NCBI RefSeq assembly: GCF_008831285.2
Contig: NC_045147.1
Location: forward strand, 1,638,001-1,702,000
Length of the DNA: 64,000 nucleotides
DNA from: Nymphaea colorata
Taxonomy: Eukaryota; Streptophyta; Magnoliopsida; Nymphaeales; Nymphaeaceae
Direction: 5' to 3'
Under the pieces are notes generated by a model. That model was not told the DNA's origin. It searched no databases and saw nothing but the letters and a program-made list of their open reading frames with translations. Shown in pieces: positions 38,901 to 53,557 of this stretch (positions are counted from its first letter, which is position 1; each line of letters starts with the position of its first letter). The position numbers and the translations under genes are program-made.

Positions 38901-41900
38901 ATCGTCTTATCAATTAGTAAGTCCAGAAAAGAACATGAACCAGGATAAAAAAAATGACTCTACATTGTAAGTCAAATAGTCAATAGCTAGCTGCTTAACA
39001 GATAATAAATTAACAGGAAACTGATGAGCATATAGCACATGTGTAATAGTGCCTAAATGTGGGAGGTAGACATCACCACTGCCCAAAACAAGGAACAACT
39101 TGCCATCAGCCAGACTGACATGTTGTGGTGTAGAGAATCTGATTAATGATGAACAATTCTGTGGTTGATCACAACAATGCTTGAAAGCGCCAGAATCTAT
39201 CATCTACATCATACCTGGGTCCATCAGTAGGAGCACCAATAGAGAAGACTGAGGCTATTACAGTAGTGTTGGTAGATGTAGAGGCAGACCTCAGAGCAAG
39301 AACAAGATCATATTCATCCTTAAGTTAAGAGAATATGGCATGGATATAGGAGGATCATTAGAAGACTCAGCCATAGATATTGTTGCCTTTGAGGAGGCTG
39401 TTTGGGATGAAGGACTTTTGCTTGCAGCGACTCTACCTCCACCACGTCCAGGTGGACCAACAGAATGAAGGTGAGGATGCTTGTCCCAACAACGATCCTC
39501 TAAATGATCCAGTTTGCCACAGAAGGTGCATTGAAACCTGTCGCGTCCTACACCACGGCCTGCACCACGTCCTCTAGGTCCAACATAAGGACCGTGGCCA
39601 CGTCCTCCTGATATCACAAGTGCAGATACCGGTGTGTCATGCATAAGTTGAGAAAGAGTGACTACAAGACGACTCAACCTATTACATGTGTTTGCTAAGT
39701 CTAGAAGATCACTGCCTGTGAGGATTTGAGACTTTGCCACAGAGTACTCTGAAGATAACCATATAGAAACTTTGCTACCATACCAGTTTCAAAGTGTGAT
39801 GCATAGCAGTGCCGGCAAAGTGGACGAAGAGCTTTTAACCATTCATATGCAGCAGTCAATGTAGCAAAATATTGAGATAGGTCTTGATCCCCTTGCCGTA
39901 TGTTGCATAACTCCTCTTCCAATTGAAGAATCTCAATTACATTAGTAGCATGAGAATATGTCTTCCTCAATAAAGACCACATATCTTTGGCCTTGGTATA
40001 ATATGCAATTGTTGGAGCTATATGACATAACAATGTAATTATCTTCATTCCCCGCAGCATTTTTTCATCTTTTCTCAGTAGGTTCATCCTCCTCAAGAAC
40101 ATATTTCTTCCTATGACTAGCCACAAACATTATGAACACCCTAGACCATATTTCATAATTTGAACCATTAAGCTTGATCGTGGTTCCGTAAGAAAATGAG
40201 TTTCCAGCCATCTTGTATTTAGTAGAACCCTTGGATTTACTGTTTTCAGCCATAGTACATAAAGAAGACACAACTAGTGCACAAGTTAAGAGTCTAGGAT
40301 CTAGTTGTTAACCACAAATTTGAAACGTAATACCACTGACCACGAATATCAAAGGCACAACAACACAATAGAATCTGTAAATCACTTATGACTCCAACTT
40401 CAAATCTGTAACTCTATAAATCAGGCAACAATTCAGAATAGTACTGTTTCAGCCGATGACTGAAACTCCTTCCACCATCAACTGATGGCTGCTACTACTC
40501 CTAAATATAGTTGTTCCACATAAAACTAGCTGCCCACAACGCACGACATAGAGACAAACAATATCAACTGACAGATCTCATACTTACGATCAGCAGCAGT
40601 CCACAACTCACGAAGCTTCAACGTACAGATTTCACATCCACGATCTGTAGATCATTCTACTCCACATGATCCACTTGAGGTTCTGATCACGCTCTTAATA
40701 CCACCCACGTATGACATATCAAATCTGTTGCTCATGTCAAAACTGCATCCACGAACAGTAGATTAACTCTGCTCCACACGATCCATGAAGAACTCTAATC
40801 ACAATTGAAGTAGCATCCACAAGATCCACTTAAGGATCTGATCACGCCTTCCACATAGGCGTGATCAGGCCATTCTCCACGCAGCACACCCGAACTCTAT
40901 TCTCTTACCACCTCCTTATTGGTGGATAAGAGGGAATAGAGATGGGTGACGAGAAGAGGGAGGAGGGAAGAGATCGCCGGAGGAAGAGGTCGCCGAAGAA
41001 GGGAGTCGCCGGAGACCTTACTTGGCTATCGACGTCGGAGGTGATACCATGTTACAATCAGAGAGAGAGAGGCCAAAAAGTTGTCATTATCGTGGCCCTA
41101 ATCTCAAAATTAAAGAGAATAGGTCTGTGGTACAAGACTTACAATGTTAGTCCAAGCAACATAAGAAAATATTAAAAGACCTACACTCCAACTTTCTAAT
41201 ATTGCAGAAACACTCTAATCGACTATGACTCTAGAGTATTTAACAAGGGTCAGCAAGAAACTAACAAAAAATAATCTAGAAAATAAATAAAATAATGATA
41301 CTGCCAACAATTCTGTTATATTCCAAAAGCCCCTTTTCTAATTATTATCACTTCTCAACATTTCCCCTCAAGCTGAAGATATATGTCAATTATACTCAGC
41401 TTGTTACAACATTTAGAAAAATCTGAAATTTGTGAAGACATCTGCAACTTGATCGAAGCATGAATAGTTGAAATATTCCCAATTTGAATCACATCAATGA
41501 TATAGTGGCAATTGATCCTTATATGTTTTGTCCTTTCATGAAGCACAAGATTATTTGCAATATAAGTGGCAGACTTGTTATCAAAACATTATCTTCATTG
41601 GCGAAGGCACTTGAATGCCTAAACATGACAAAATAGATTTTACCCAGATCATCTCTATGGTAGTTTCGGCCATGGCCCTATGTCCTGACTCAGGCACTCA
41701 GCACTTGATCTTGCCACTACTCCTTATTTCTTTCTTCTCAAAGAGAAGATTTCCTCCAACAAAGATACAAAAACTTGGAGTCGACCTTGCATAATTAGCA
41801 TCAATATAAGTGTTAGAATATTAGTTGATGGGTTAGGTAGCTTTACGGAATTTTAAGAAATTGCATGTCTTATTTGTTATCCTTTTTATTTCTTGAGGAC

Positions 41901-44900
41901 CTGTATGTTATTTTTTTTATTCCCCCCCCCCCCAAAAAAAAAAAAATCTCTTTTAATCAGAGATTGGGGTTAATGGAATGGTACGATTTCTCTCACCGTC
42001 TCTCTCTCTCTCGACCTCTTCTCTTCTCCCTTGGCCTCATGTAACATGGTATCAAAGCATGTTCCTTCTTGGGACTGACGTTTGTTCCTCTCCATTGCCA
42101 CCTTCACTCCTTTTTTGTACCCATATTCTTCCCCTTCTATTCTACTTACGGTTTTGGGCAAAACAGTTGGGTTGTGCCTGTTGGGCTCAATCTAGGGTTT
42201 TCTCAACAAAAAAACAAAACCCTAGATCAATGCCTTGTTGAAGTTGATGTGGATGCAACGTAGTTAATTGGTCTTCAAGTTGGATGAACATCTAAATATA
42301 TCACTCAAGCAGTATGGTTCAGAATTCACACCAAGCAGGTCAGCAGCTGGATTACATTTGTGTTGAGGTCATGGTTTACAGGTTTGCACAGAGAAGCAAA
42401 GATAAATATTGGTCTGGCATGTTAATGATGCTGTCGATCAGATCTGGTATGAATTTTTTTTTTTTAAAGTACCTTGCTGTTGGACCAAAATTCCTTATAC
42501 CTGCATGCTAGTTGGTGTTGATTACTCAAGTCTGTTGCACCGTTGCAAAATTGTATATCAGTTTTCAGTTTGTTGGCATCCTAGTATTTTGACGTCCATC
42601 AGTTTTAGCGCCAATCTGTGGTGGCTGCTTGGTAGAAGAGTACTTTGTTTGTGACTCAGCAGAAGTTGACTCTGCCGTAAAGAGTTTTCCCATCCTTTAT
42701 TCTACAATCTGCTGTGTGTTGACTGGCTACAGATTTTTTTTTTTTTCTGCCATGCGGTAATAGTCGACAGTTCATTTCTGATCAGATTTATTATACTATA
42801 TATATATATATATATTCTCTTTTAGCTGAATTCTTGTGAACAGATTTACGATGGCTGAAAATCACAAACCTACTACTTTTAATGAGTTTAAAATTGGGGC
42901 AATCCACTTTCTTATGGTTCTACAGTTAAGTTGCATGGCCTTAACCATGAAATCTGGCTGAGGTCGTTCATGATGTCGGTCACTGGACATCAAAAAAAAA
43001 TATTTACTTGAGGAAGATGAACATGTCATCAAGACTGGAAAGTGTGCTTCTTGAGAAGAGGATAACAACATGGTTATGTCTTGGATAATGAATAGTGTGG
43101 ATTCTTCTATTGCTCCTACCATTGCATATTACACCACTGCTAAGGAGATATGAGACTTTTTATATCAAACCTATTCACATGATAAGAATATGAGTAAAGT
43201 ATTCCAGGTGAAAGAAGAATTATACAAACTTCAACAAGGTGATATGAGTTTGCCACAATATTTTGTGGCTGTCAAGACCACTTTTGAGCGACTCAAATCC
43301 CTTAGGCCTTCATGTAAGTCGTGCTATAAGACTCATTATGAGCAACGTATGGTTTCAAAGTTTTTAGCAGGTCTCTCTCCAGAATATTCGTGGCTAAGGC
43401 TCAAATGCACACTGGGAGTGATATCTCTGGTTTGGCAAAGGCGTACAACAAGCTGAGTCGTTTGGCTATCACTATCTCAGTCTGTCAGTGACACACCCAT
43501 GTCAGCATTGGCAGCTTCCAATGGACGTGGGTCACGTTCTTCCTCCGTCTCTAGAGGAAGAGGTAGAGGTCAGGGGCTTGGAAGACGTGGCCGATTTCAA
43601 TATATCCATTGTGGGAAAATGGGTCATCTTGTGGACAGGTGTAGGGATATCTATGGTAGACCATCCGAAGGCTCAGAGGGGAGAGGGTCTAAGACTCCCA
43701 CCAGAAGAGGTACTTTATGATCAACCCCTATAGGAATGGCTCAGGCAGCAACTATTGGAGAGAATCCAACTCACTGAGTCTTTCTCTCTCAGCCTAAGCA
43801 AGGCAGAGAATGAGCATATATTATCCCAAAGAGCTGCTTTATCTTCCTCATCAGTCTCTACCTCGTTTGGAGTAGTTGGTTTTGCTCTCTCCATAGTTTC
43901 ACATGACCCAGGTACAGTTTGGATGATTAATTCGGGTGCCTGGAGGCATTTTTGTAGCCAGCGACACTTGCTCTCTTCCTTGACCAAGTTTGATCAGCCA
44001 CATCTTGTTAAATTAACCAATGACAGATTCTCTCCCATTCTAGACAGTGGTGATGTTAAAATATCTCATTCCTTGAGTTTATCACATGTTTTATATACTC
44101 CAGAGTTTCCTACAAACCAATTGTCAATGCAGCAGCTAACCACTTGTTCGAAATGTAAAGTCATGTTTTGTTAGAATTTATAATGTAAGTATACATACAT
44201 GTTTTTGTATCTACTATCATATATCTTAAACTCCTAGCAGTTTGATGTATGATTTGTATATATAAATGTATGTGTGTATGCATAGGACTTTTTGTAACTT
44301 TTTGTATTTATTTTGTCTTTATTTTTCATGCCTTTTTCTAAACCTTTTTCTTTTCCTTTTTTTATTAAGAAAGGAAGTAGCTGTTGGGAGTTCCCAACGG
44401 CTAGAAATCTAGCCGTTGGGAGCCCCAACAGCCACTTCCTCTTCCTCTTTTCTTCCTCCTTTCTTATACTTCCTCTATAAATAGGGCACTTGGGACCTTT
44501 GTTCTTTTAAGGCTTTTTGGCCTCTCTTGTGTATTCTTCTCTTGAGATTAATATATTTGGTATCTTCTCCTCAAGTTTGAGGTTTGGCTTTGTATTATCT
44601 ATTGAAGTTGTTGGGATCTTCAAGAGTGTATCTCTTGAAGCATTTGTATTCTCGAATTTGGGCCTGATTTACATGTTTAACCTTAATTCTTGTGTATTTC
44701 AAGACTTACAAACTGAGAAGATGATTGGTGAAGACCATAAGCAAGAGGAAGTCAACTTGATGTCAACACCTGTGGGTTCTGCAGCTATTTCTATGTCCCA
44801 AAAACCCACTCCATATCAGTGGCACCTGCGGTTGGGTCATCCTTCCCCATTGAAGTTACATCATATTCTTCCTAATATTTATGTGTCAGAGTACTTCGAG

Positions 44901-47364
44901 TGTGAAGTTTGCCAGCTTGGCAAACACACTCGAAGTAGTTTTCCTTCCAGTTTAAGTCCATCTAGTTAGTCTTTTTTATTTTCTTCACGTTGATGTGTGC
45001 GGTCCCAATCAGGTTGCTAGTAAGTTCCCAATCAGGTTGCTAGTAAGTCTAAGTTTTGTTATTATTTGGTTATTTTTGATAATTATTCTAGCATCAGTTA
45101 GGTGTTTTTTGTTGAAAGACATGTCAGATGTCATATGTATTCTCAACAATTTCATTCTGGAAACAAAGACTCATTTTCTTCTACTATCAAATGCATTCAC
45201 ACCATTTAGCTTTAGAATTCAAAGCCTCCAATTTAATACAATTTTACAACAATCATGGTATTCGACCTCAGTTTACATGTCCCTACACGTCTCAACAAAA
45301 TGGGGTTGCTGAGAGAAAACATCGTCAACTTCTAGATATGGCTCATACCTTTATGTTGCATACTCGTCTCCCTACAGGCTTTTGGGGAGATGTCATACTT
45401 ACTGCTTGTTACCTAATCAATCATTTACCATCTTCATCTATTAAAAATGAAATCCCCCAGCGAATGTTTCCAAATCGACCTCTATTTCAGATTCCTGCAA
45501 AGGTATTTGGTTGTACCTATTTTGTTCATGTTCTTGGCCCAAACAAGGATAAACTATTAGAATTTAAAAATTAGCTCTAATACAAGTATGCATATATGTT
45601 TTTATATATATCATCATATATCTTAAACTCCTAGTAGTTTGATGTATGATTTGTATATATAAATATATGTATGTATGCATAGGCCTTTTTGTATTTATTT
45701 TCCTTTTATTTTTTTTGTATTTTTTTGTACATTTTTATTTCTTTTTTTTAGCAAAGGGAACTAGCTGTTGGCTGCTCCCAACGGCTAGAAATCTAGCCGT
45801 TGGAGCTGCCCAACAGCTAGCCCCTTTTTCTCCTTCTTTCTTTCTTTCTTCTATAAATAAGGGACTTGGGTCCCTTGCTTAGCATGGGCTTTAAGGCCTG
45901 ATTTTGTGTATTATTTGAGATTGATTACAAATTTTTCACCTCTAATTTGAGCCTTTGAGGTTTCTCCTTGTGTAATTTGTTGGAGTGGCTGGCATCTTCA
46001 AGAGTGAAACTCTTGAAGTGTTTCTATCATTAAGTTCAGGCCTGATTTACATGGTATCAGAGCAGTCGTTTGGCTCTTCGTTTGCTGATTTTCAAAGTCT
46101 TGAAAAATCAATCCTTGCTGCGTATTCATAGCTGTGAATTGATATGCAGACTAATGGATTGATACATGTGGGAAGAAGAGGAAAGTCGAAGTGTTGTTAA
46201 CTAATACCAGATATACAAAAGCTGCAAATTTGCTACTAAAGGAAGATTCCAGGGTGTACAACCAAAGCTTATTGTCGAGATTTAAAAGCAGTCAGGTGAA
46301 TGTTTATATATTTTCTGACTTTAAGAAGGAGAAAAAAACTATGAATCAGCTCAGACTGGAAAATTCAAAGTTACACTATTGCAGAATTTTCATTCAGTAA
46401 ACTATAATAAAAAATCTGATGAAAGATTAACTCCAAAAAAATAATACAAATGGAAGATGCTGACCAAGCTTTAAGGAAATGGAAAAGAATATTAAGATGT
46501 CAACTAAAAGGCTACTTCCAAATAAATATCTTAATATCTCATAACAAGCTTAAGACAACACTCTGTTGTAGAAAATTTACTAGAAGAAAAAACAAACATA
46601 GAATATTAGAATGTCAACAAGTACCTTGCACAGGTTTCAAAGCTCTCCAGTGTGTGGCATCGTATAGGTGAAACAGAACCATGCAGGTCGTTCTCTTTAT
46701 TTTTCATATATCTGTCTAAAGATGGGTTATACCAACATGGGCTTTGCACCGTAAATCCATTTCTTATTCCACAATCTTCTTGGCATGCTCCCATATCATA
46801 ATCTGCCTTAACCAGTTGACAATTGATGCCAGATCTTATGACATGGTTGTCCTTTCCTGACACATGATTCTCCTGGAAACATCCATTTACAGGTTCTTCA
46901 GAGGTAGAAACTAGAATATTTACTTCAGAACGTTCAGCAGGTTCATTGAGCTCTCCAGTAGTTTGATGCATAAAAGTTTCTACGTCATTGCCTTTGTCAC
47001 ATTGTGTATCAGCTGAAACCAAATTGAGCCCATCAATGCCTTCCGTGAGCCGCTCCAACCTTTCCTCAGTGAAAATGCTATTTACAACCAGAAAGTGCCA
47101 GTGAGAATGCAGTGGAAAAAGTAACGAGCGAATTAATTGATCTCAGACACATTAAATGCACTTCTAGAAAATAATAACACACATCAAGATTGTGCAGCTA
47201 TTTTTGCGATTAAGGTTGTGCATATAAAATATTCAACTCGAAATAGCTAGATATTTTAACTCAGCCACCATTAATGCTTGGCTATGCTGCAAGGTGAATT
47301 TCTGTTTTATTTGCTTTGGGTGGACAAGTGGGTGAGTCTCTCTCTCCCTCTCTGTGTTTGTGTG

Positions 47365-47404
<40 letters not shown>

Positions 47405-50400
47405 ACACCATAGATGCTTGGCCATGCTGCAAGGCAAATTTCTGGTTTCATCATTGAAAGAAACAGGTGAGTGAATCTCTCTCTCTCTCTCTCTTAGACC
47501 CACATTAATGATTGGCCAGGTCACAACAGAAATTTCTGATTATTTGCGTACCTAATATTTGGAGAAAAACAGAAGTACCGACACTGCTGATTTTATAGTT
47601 GATATATACTCATTACAGTCAAGCAAGTTTCTCTCTTTTCCTTTCTTTGAATGCAGCTTGATTTTAGTCCTCACATTGGACATTTCTATTTGGCGAAATT
47701 TCTTACCTTCTATTGGTATGTATAGGTTTTGAATGAAATGAAAGAGAAAGTTGAAACAGTGAAATTGCTTAGGGGGAAGATGATGTCTCTTTCTCACTTG
47801 TTTTGGTTGGACGTGATTTGTTTAATTTGCTCACTGATGAAATTTCCCCCTCCTTTGCTTATATATTTAAATTTGTGTGCACATGTTCATTAGCTTATTG
47901 TTGCAATTATTTCTCTCATGAAAGATGCTTAAGCGATCAAACGTTGCAACACAAACTTGGTTTGGGGTTTTTTGAAGCCATCAGTCTTCACATCAACTTC
48001 ACACATAGCATATTTTTAAGGATTTTCTCTAAGGTCCTTTTCAAAGCATCGATAAATGAAGACAGCTGCTCAAGTTTCTGAGAGAGTTTTTTCCAGACGT
48101 TGAAAAGTGTATGCATGAGATTAAGATAATGAAGGCCATCTGGTGGAATTTCAAATGTAAGGATAAGGAAGAAAATATTCAGTGGTAATAGATACATTGA
48201 GTTTGTCTCATAATAAAGAATCACTTTACATCTGATGATTCTTTGTTCATTTATTTGATATTTTACTTCAAGGAAAAAAGTAGCTTCTTTTCAGATATCT
48301 CACATCTCACACTAGCATTTGATCCTTATCTATGGAATGGTTGCGAGTGTTGTGACATAAGGATGACATTTGTCAGAATATTTTTCATGGACAAATCTGG
48401 GATTTTTTGGTCTGTTGTCGAGGATATGAATCTCCTGACAAATTGTCAACACTCTGGTTTGATCAGGTGTTATGTTCTTTGGCATTTCTTGGTCTTTATT
48501 GGTGTCACAAATATTGTTCTCAGGCCTTTAAAAGTGAGATTTTTCTCGGGTATTTTTCAGCAAAGTTTTTCACCAGAAAATCTTGGGAAAAACTCAGAAA
48601 ACTTAAAAACTGAAAATTTTCAAAAAATTAGGTAAAATTTAAATAAATCAGAAACTAATAAGAAAACATAAATAAAACTAGATAAAAAAGAATGTTGTAA
48701 TGATGACCAAAATGAAAAATAATTTGGTTTAAATTCAAATTTGAATACATGATGATATTAACCTTAAAAAAGAGAAAAAAGAAAAAAACTGGGAAAACAT
48801 GAAAATAACACGAAAAAACGTGATAAATATATTTTCCTTTTTTTAAAATATCAGGATTTTTCGTGTCTTTTCATTTATCTTGTTTTTCTTGTTAATATCG
48901 CAATATTTCAAAAATACTGCCATATCTGTGGCACTGGTCTTTATTACTACTAGCTTTGGCTGATGGTGAATTCTAGGCACAAAATTGATTTTCCAGGGTT
49001 AAGAAATACTAGAAATTTATAAGCACAGTTGCATTTAACACCATACTAATTTTTAGGTGAGTGGATATGTATTTTTCATTACGATAACATTGTTTATTTT
49101 GTTAAAATCCTAAAGTTTATCTTGATTTTGTTTCCTTTCACTTCTTTTTCTTTTAGAACATGTGCATTCCATGACAATAATGTTACTTGTCATATATAGT
49201 ACAATTAACGTTTCAAATAAGCTAAGTTAGGTATATAATTTTTATCAAGGTGATGCTTATGTGTAATTCATTTGCCATAAACGTATATATTTTGTCAGCG
49301 AGTCACAGATCAACCAAGTGCGAGTTGATTTTTGAGATACCAGACTTTAAAACCATTATTTTAGTTTTTTTTGTATAATAGCAATATCCTGTCAAATTAT
49401 AGAGCAATGATTGCATCAAAAAAGGCAATATAGTAAGTTACAAGGTTCATTGACGCTGTGGAGTGTGGACCTTGAGTTGGATCTGATTGACTCAAAAAAA
49501 AAAAAAACGATAAGAGACTAATGGAACCACAAGCAAAAAAAAAAATCAGACTGAAACTGAACACAAGCCTGACCAGTTTAATAGGCTTTGGCTACTTTCT
49601 GCACACGGGCAGAGAGACAGGGGGCTGGCAGGGGTCATCCTTTTGTAGCTTATTTGTATCCTAAGATTATCTTTAATCTAATTCAAAATTTAAAAATAAT
49701 TTTTTTTATTTTTACTGATCATCCTTTTTAAAGGACAACGGGGGGGGGGGGATGGGTGGTGGGGGTCAACGCATATTGGTGTCAGTGTTCGACACAGCCC
49801 AACACTGACACTTCAGGTTTTTTGAAGTGTCCATGCATAAGTTAAAATTTTGAAAAATTGAATTCGACCCATCAACATTTTGAAACATGGAGTGACCTAC
49901 TGGAGAAAATTTCCAAAGCGTACTTTGTGGACATTTGACCCTCGCAAAAGAAAAATCATGGGTCCTTTGTTTATGCCCACATTGACCACAAGGATGTACA
50001 TGGAATTGTCTAGTTAAAGGGATTTTGACTTTTTCAGCTCTCAAACCCAACTGCCTATCTATGTAGCTGATCCAAAATTGACCAATTTAAACCCCTGGTG
50101 AAACAGGTCTTGAAATTTGAGAGCAGGTGAGCCCAGTTAACCTTTTTCATATTCTTACTGCCAAATAAATTATTCACAATGAGCAAGAGAAAAAGAGCTT
50201 TTGTGATAATGGCCTATCAAATAATAATAAGCCATACTAGCCTAGGGGAAACTAGGCGAAACTAAAATGAACATTAAACACAGTCACCAACATTACTCAG
50301 GGCAGTTTATAGGAAAAGTTCTCTTGGGGGAAGATCTTGAGAAAATCTTAAGAGCTCCAAAGAACAAAAAGAATATCTAAAAAAATCATGAAATCATGAA

Positions 50401-53400
50401 CTTTTTTACGTTTCTCTTACAATGATATTGACAAACTCGTATAAAAATTCTACATTATAAGAGAAACAAAATATAGGAAATATATATTTCAAGTATATAC
50501 AAATAAAGAACATTTCCCAAAGCAGGGAAAATATTATGATATTGCAATACTTGCTATTTAAAAATGTTTTGAAAGTACCATGATTTTCTTGACGTTATTA
50601 TTTACAGTGACCTTGGCGATAAAAATGCAATATTTTTGAAATATCAACATTAATTGTGACTGTAAAGATCATTACATAAAATGGGAAACCTAATGCATCG
50701 GAAATTGCAAGGCATTTATAGAAATAATTTGTGCGACGATTTCAGTGTGAGGATAAAAGGATAGTCATATAAAGGTAAGAACATCATCATTTCACCTTTT
50801 TAGCACTCCAAAATGCAAGTCAAAGAAAGGAAGCCTTGACAGAATGCAGTAACATCGAGGTGTAGTTAAAATGTGATGCCCCAAAGAGGAAAGGGAGAAA
50901 TTCTCATCCAATCCCAAAGCAATAAGTCCTGAAGGCTTTTGAACAATTTCTTCAACCAAGACACAGCAACCATATAACGTTGAGTCATCAGCTACCTGTA
51001 CAAAAAAGTTTTAACGATACCTTCAACAATTGGTATTACCTTTTTATGATAAAGATAGCAGTAAGAATGCAAACCCTCAAACAGAGGACATTCACATTCA
51101 CACGGCCATATAAACATGTAGTAAGAACCAATTATCCATGTAGAAAGCAATCAGATAGAGAAACCAAGATCTCTAAAAATGGTAATGATACCCAACATTA
51201 CCTGTAGACGGAAGACAAACGAGAGGTCATTTTGTTTAAAATTTTCCTGAAAATGAATCAATTATGCAAAATCAATTTTGTTTCACCACAAATATAAAGA
51301 AAATCAAATAAGTGAAGAAACAATGTCAAGTATATTGGAAACTACAAATGCAACAACCAAGGGCAGCAGAACAACAAATTAGCATATTCTAGGAATGCAA
51401 TTAGTGCTCCTCTAGATAATTTTACCTGCCCAAGGAGAATTTCATTCAGTTCACTCATCGATGGAGTTCTTTCTACTGCATGAACCTGGCAATGAAATTA
51501 AACACCATTAGGATGCAGGGAAAAGAAGACTGTGCTTGCCAAAGTTTCTGCATGTCATGTCAACGATGACAGAATTCAAAAGCAACCACCAAACATGATA
51601 AAGAAGCTGTCGATTGTTTTCAGATTAGAAAAGCACTATAAGCATAAAATCTCAAACAAGAATGAGGTTAATTAATTTTCAGGTTTCATCTACACATGAA
51701 GTATGGGAAGCTTACTTCTTTAAATCTGCAGAAGATCCTGTTCTGATCTTTGAGATGACCTATTTATAACCTTAAGGGGCATTTGGATGGCCCCTCAAAA
51801 CCAATTTTTGAAGGTAAAAAATGATTTTCCTTCCAAAATACCATTTCAGGCACGTTTGGATTACTGGTTATAACCTTAAGGAGCATTTGGATGGTCCATT
51901 GTTTCCACACACACACACACACACAGAAAAGAGAAGAGGATGTAACGTTTGGTATTTTAGGGTGTCGGCTTGGATCAGGGTCCAGATCCAGACCCAGAAA
52001 GCCAATCGCGTGAAGAGAGAGGCCCGAAGCTTTTGGGTGGAGTTGGGAGGGTGGGTGGGGGTCTCTCTCTTCGTCTCTCGATGTTCAGGGTTTGGCACAG
52101 AGGAACAGGAGGCGGAAGAAGAAGCAGAGGTGGTGGAGGTAGAGGGTGAGCTAACCCATCCTCCCTACCGATTTCTCTCTGCTTCTCTTGTCAGCTCTCT
52201 CTTTCTCTCACCCTCTATCTCATCTTTGTTCTCTCTGACTCTCTCTCTCTCTCTCTGACGCTCCCTTACCCACTCGCTCGCCTCACTGACTCCCCCCAGT
52301 CTCCCGCACTCTTCCCCCCCCCCCCCTCTCGTCTGTTTTTTTTTCCTCCCCCTCATTCTCGCCCATTTGTCTCTCTCTTGGTTTCTCTCTATCGCTGTCT
52401 ATCTATCCCGTGTGTGTCTCCCTCAACCAAACCCTTTGTCGTCCTCTCACTCGTTCCCTCATTCTTGCCCAAACTCCCTCGCATGAACTCTCTCTCACAC
52501 ACCTCCTTCAGCCGAGCCATCTCTCTGTCTTAGCTCTTCCTCTTGTTGAATTAATTAGAAAAGTTTATGTTTCTAGGTGGTTCTTTGCAATATTTAATAG
52601 TTAGGAAGTCTCTTTAAACATTCCGCTATTTTCGGTTGATGTACTTTGTAAATCTCTCTTCAACCCTAATCTCTTTATTATGGAGATTAGGGTTAGTGAA
52701 TGATCAACGTTTCTCTCTCTAAGGCTGCCGGCTGTAACATGGTATCAGAGCCGGCTATCTCCACCCTTCTCCGCCGGCGGCTGTCATGATTTTCCAGCGA
52801 CCCCTTCTCCTCTTCCTCTCCCATTTCTTCCCACTTCTTCTCTTCCTCTATCCTTCCTTTCTCTCTTCTCTCTGCTGATCGAAAGATAGTGAAGCAGCGT
52901 GGAAGGGGAACCTAATCACATGTGAGAGGTATGTGTGATTAGGTCCCCAACGTGGATGTAGTGGAGCATAAGCAACTGCATGGGAGTTGCAGTGGAAAGT
53001 TGTAAGTCAGATCTAGCTTCATGGATGAATAGCTGCACATGGACTCCATTATTATTCAGATCTAGGCTCGTGGAAAAGTAGTTGCATGTGGATTCTTGTT
53101 CAAATCTGTGCTCATGGAAGATTAATTGCACGTGGACCATATTCTTATCATTTTTTTTTATGACTATGGAAAAGTGGCTGCAAGTGGAGTAGCTGCACGG
53201 GTTTTATAATCTGGTGGACTGATTTGAACAGCAATGTTTTTTTTTGTATATGCATACGTGGATATGTAGAAGCCTGGTGGACTGTTTTGAACAGCAAGTT
53301 CATATATTATTGTTCATTTATTGATTGCTATGATTGGTGGACTGATTTGAACAGCAAAGCTTTTTTTATATGCATACGTGGATGCGTAGAAGCCTGGTGG

Positions 53401-53517
53401 ACTGTTTTGAACAGCAAGTTCATATATTCTTGTTCATTTATTGATTGTTGTGATTGGTGGACTGATTTACTAAGCAGCAAGTTCATAGAAATTTGTTTAA
53501 GGACTGCTTTTGGTGCG

Positions 53518-53557
<40 letters not shown>

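Larger units (their letters stand above)
41811..45554 (+). mobile_element. Copia-8, 3' truncated
   Basis: 5' LTR 41811-42046 (TGTTAGAATATTAG...CATGTAACA), primer site TGGTATCAAAGC, leader, gag, protease and integrase, then an abrupt end at 45554 in integrase where a different LTR begins. RT, RNase H and the 3' LTR are absent. Interrupted by a solo LTR at 44169-44673. Related to copia-6 (both gag start MAEN). Confidence 0.85.
47078..50795 (-). other. Intron between DENN exons 6 and 7
   Basis: 3.7 kb. Contains a local direct repeat and (TG)n at 47270-47530, AT-rich repeat 48520-48910, homopolymer G12 at 49740-49751, and AT-rich sequence around 50340-50660. An open frame at 49766-50050 (minus) has no family I recognise. 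Confidence 0.65.

Noticed and set aside
47233-47524. Frames with His-Thr runs
   Set aside because: Translation of the (TG)n microsatellite.
49766-50050. 94-aa minus-strand frame with CGQCG
   Set aside because: No recognisable domain, no splice or start context, and it lies inside an intron of the DENN gene.
51821-52356. 145-aa frame and antisense partners
   Set aside because: Built largely of CT/GA microsatellite translation (Ser/Leu or Arg/Glu runs) with no conserved motif.
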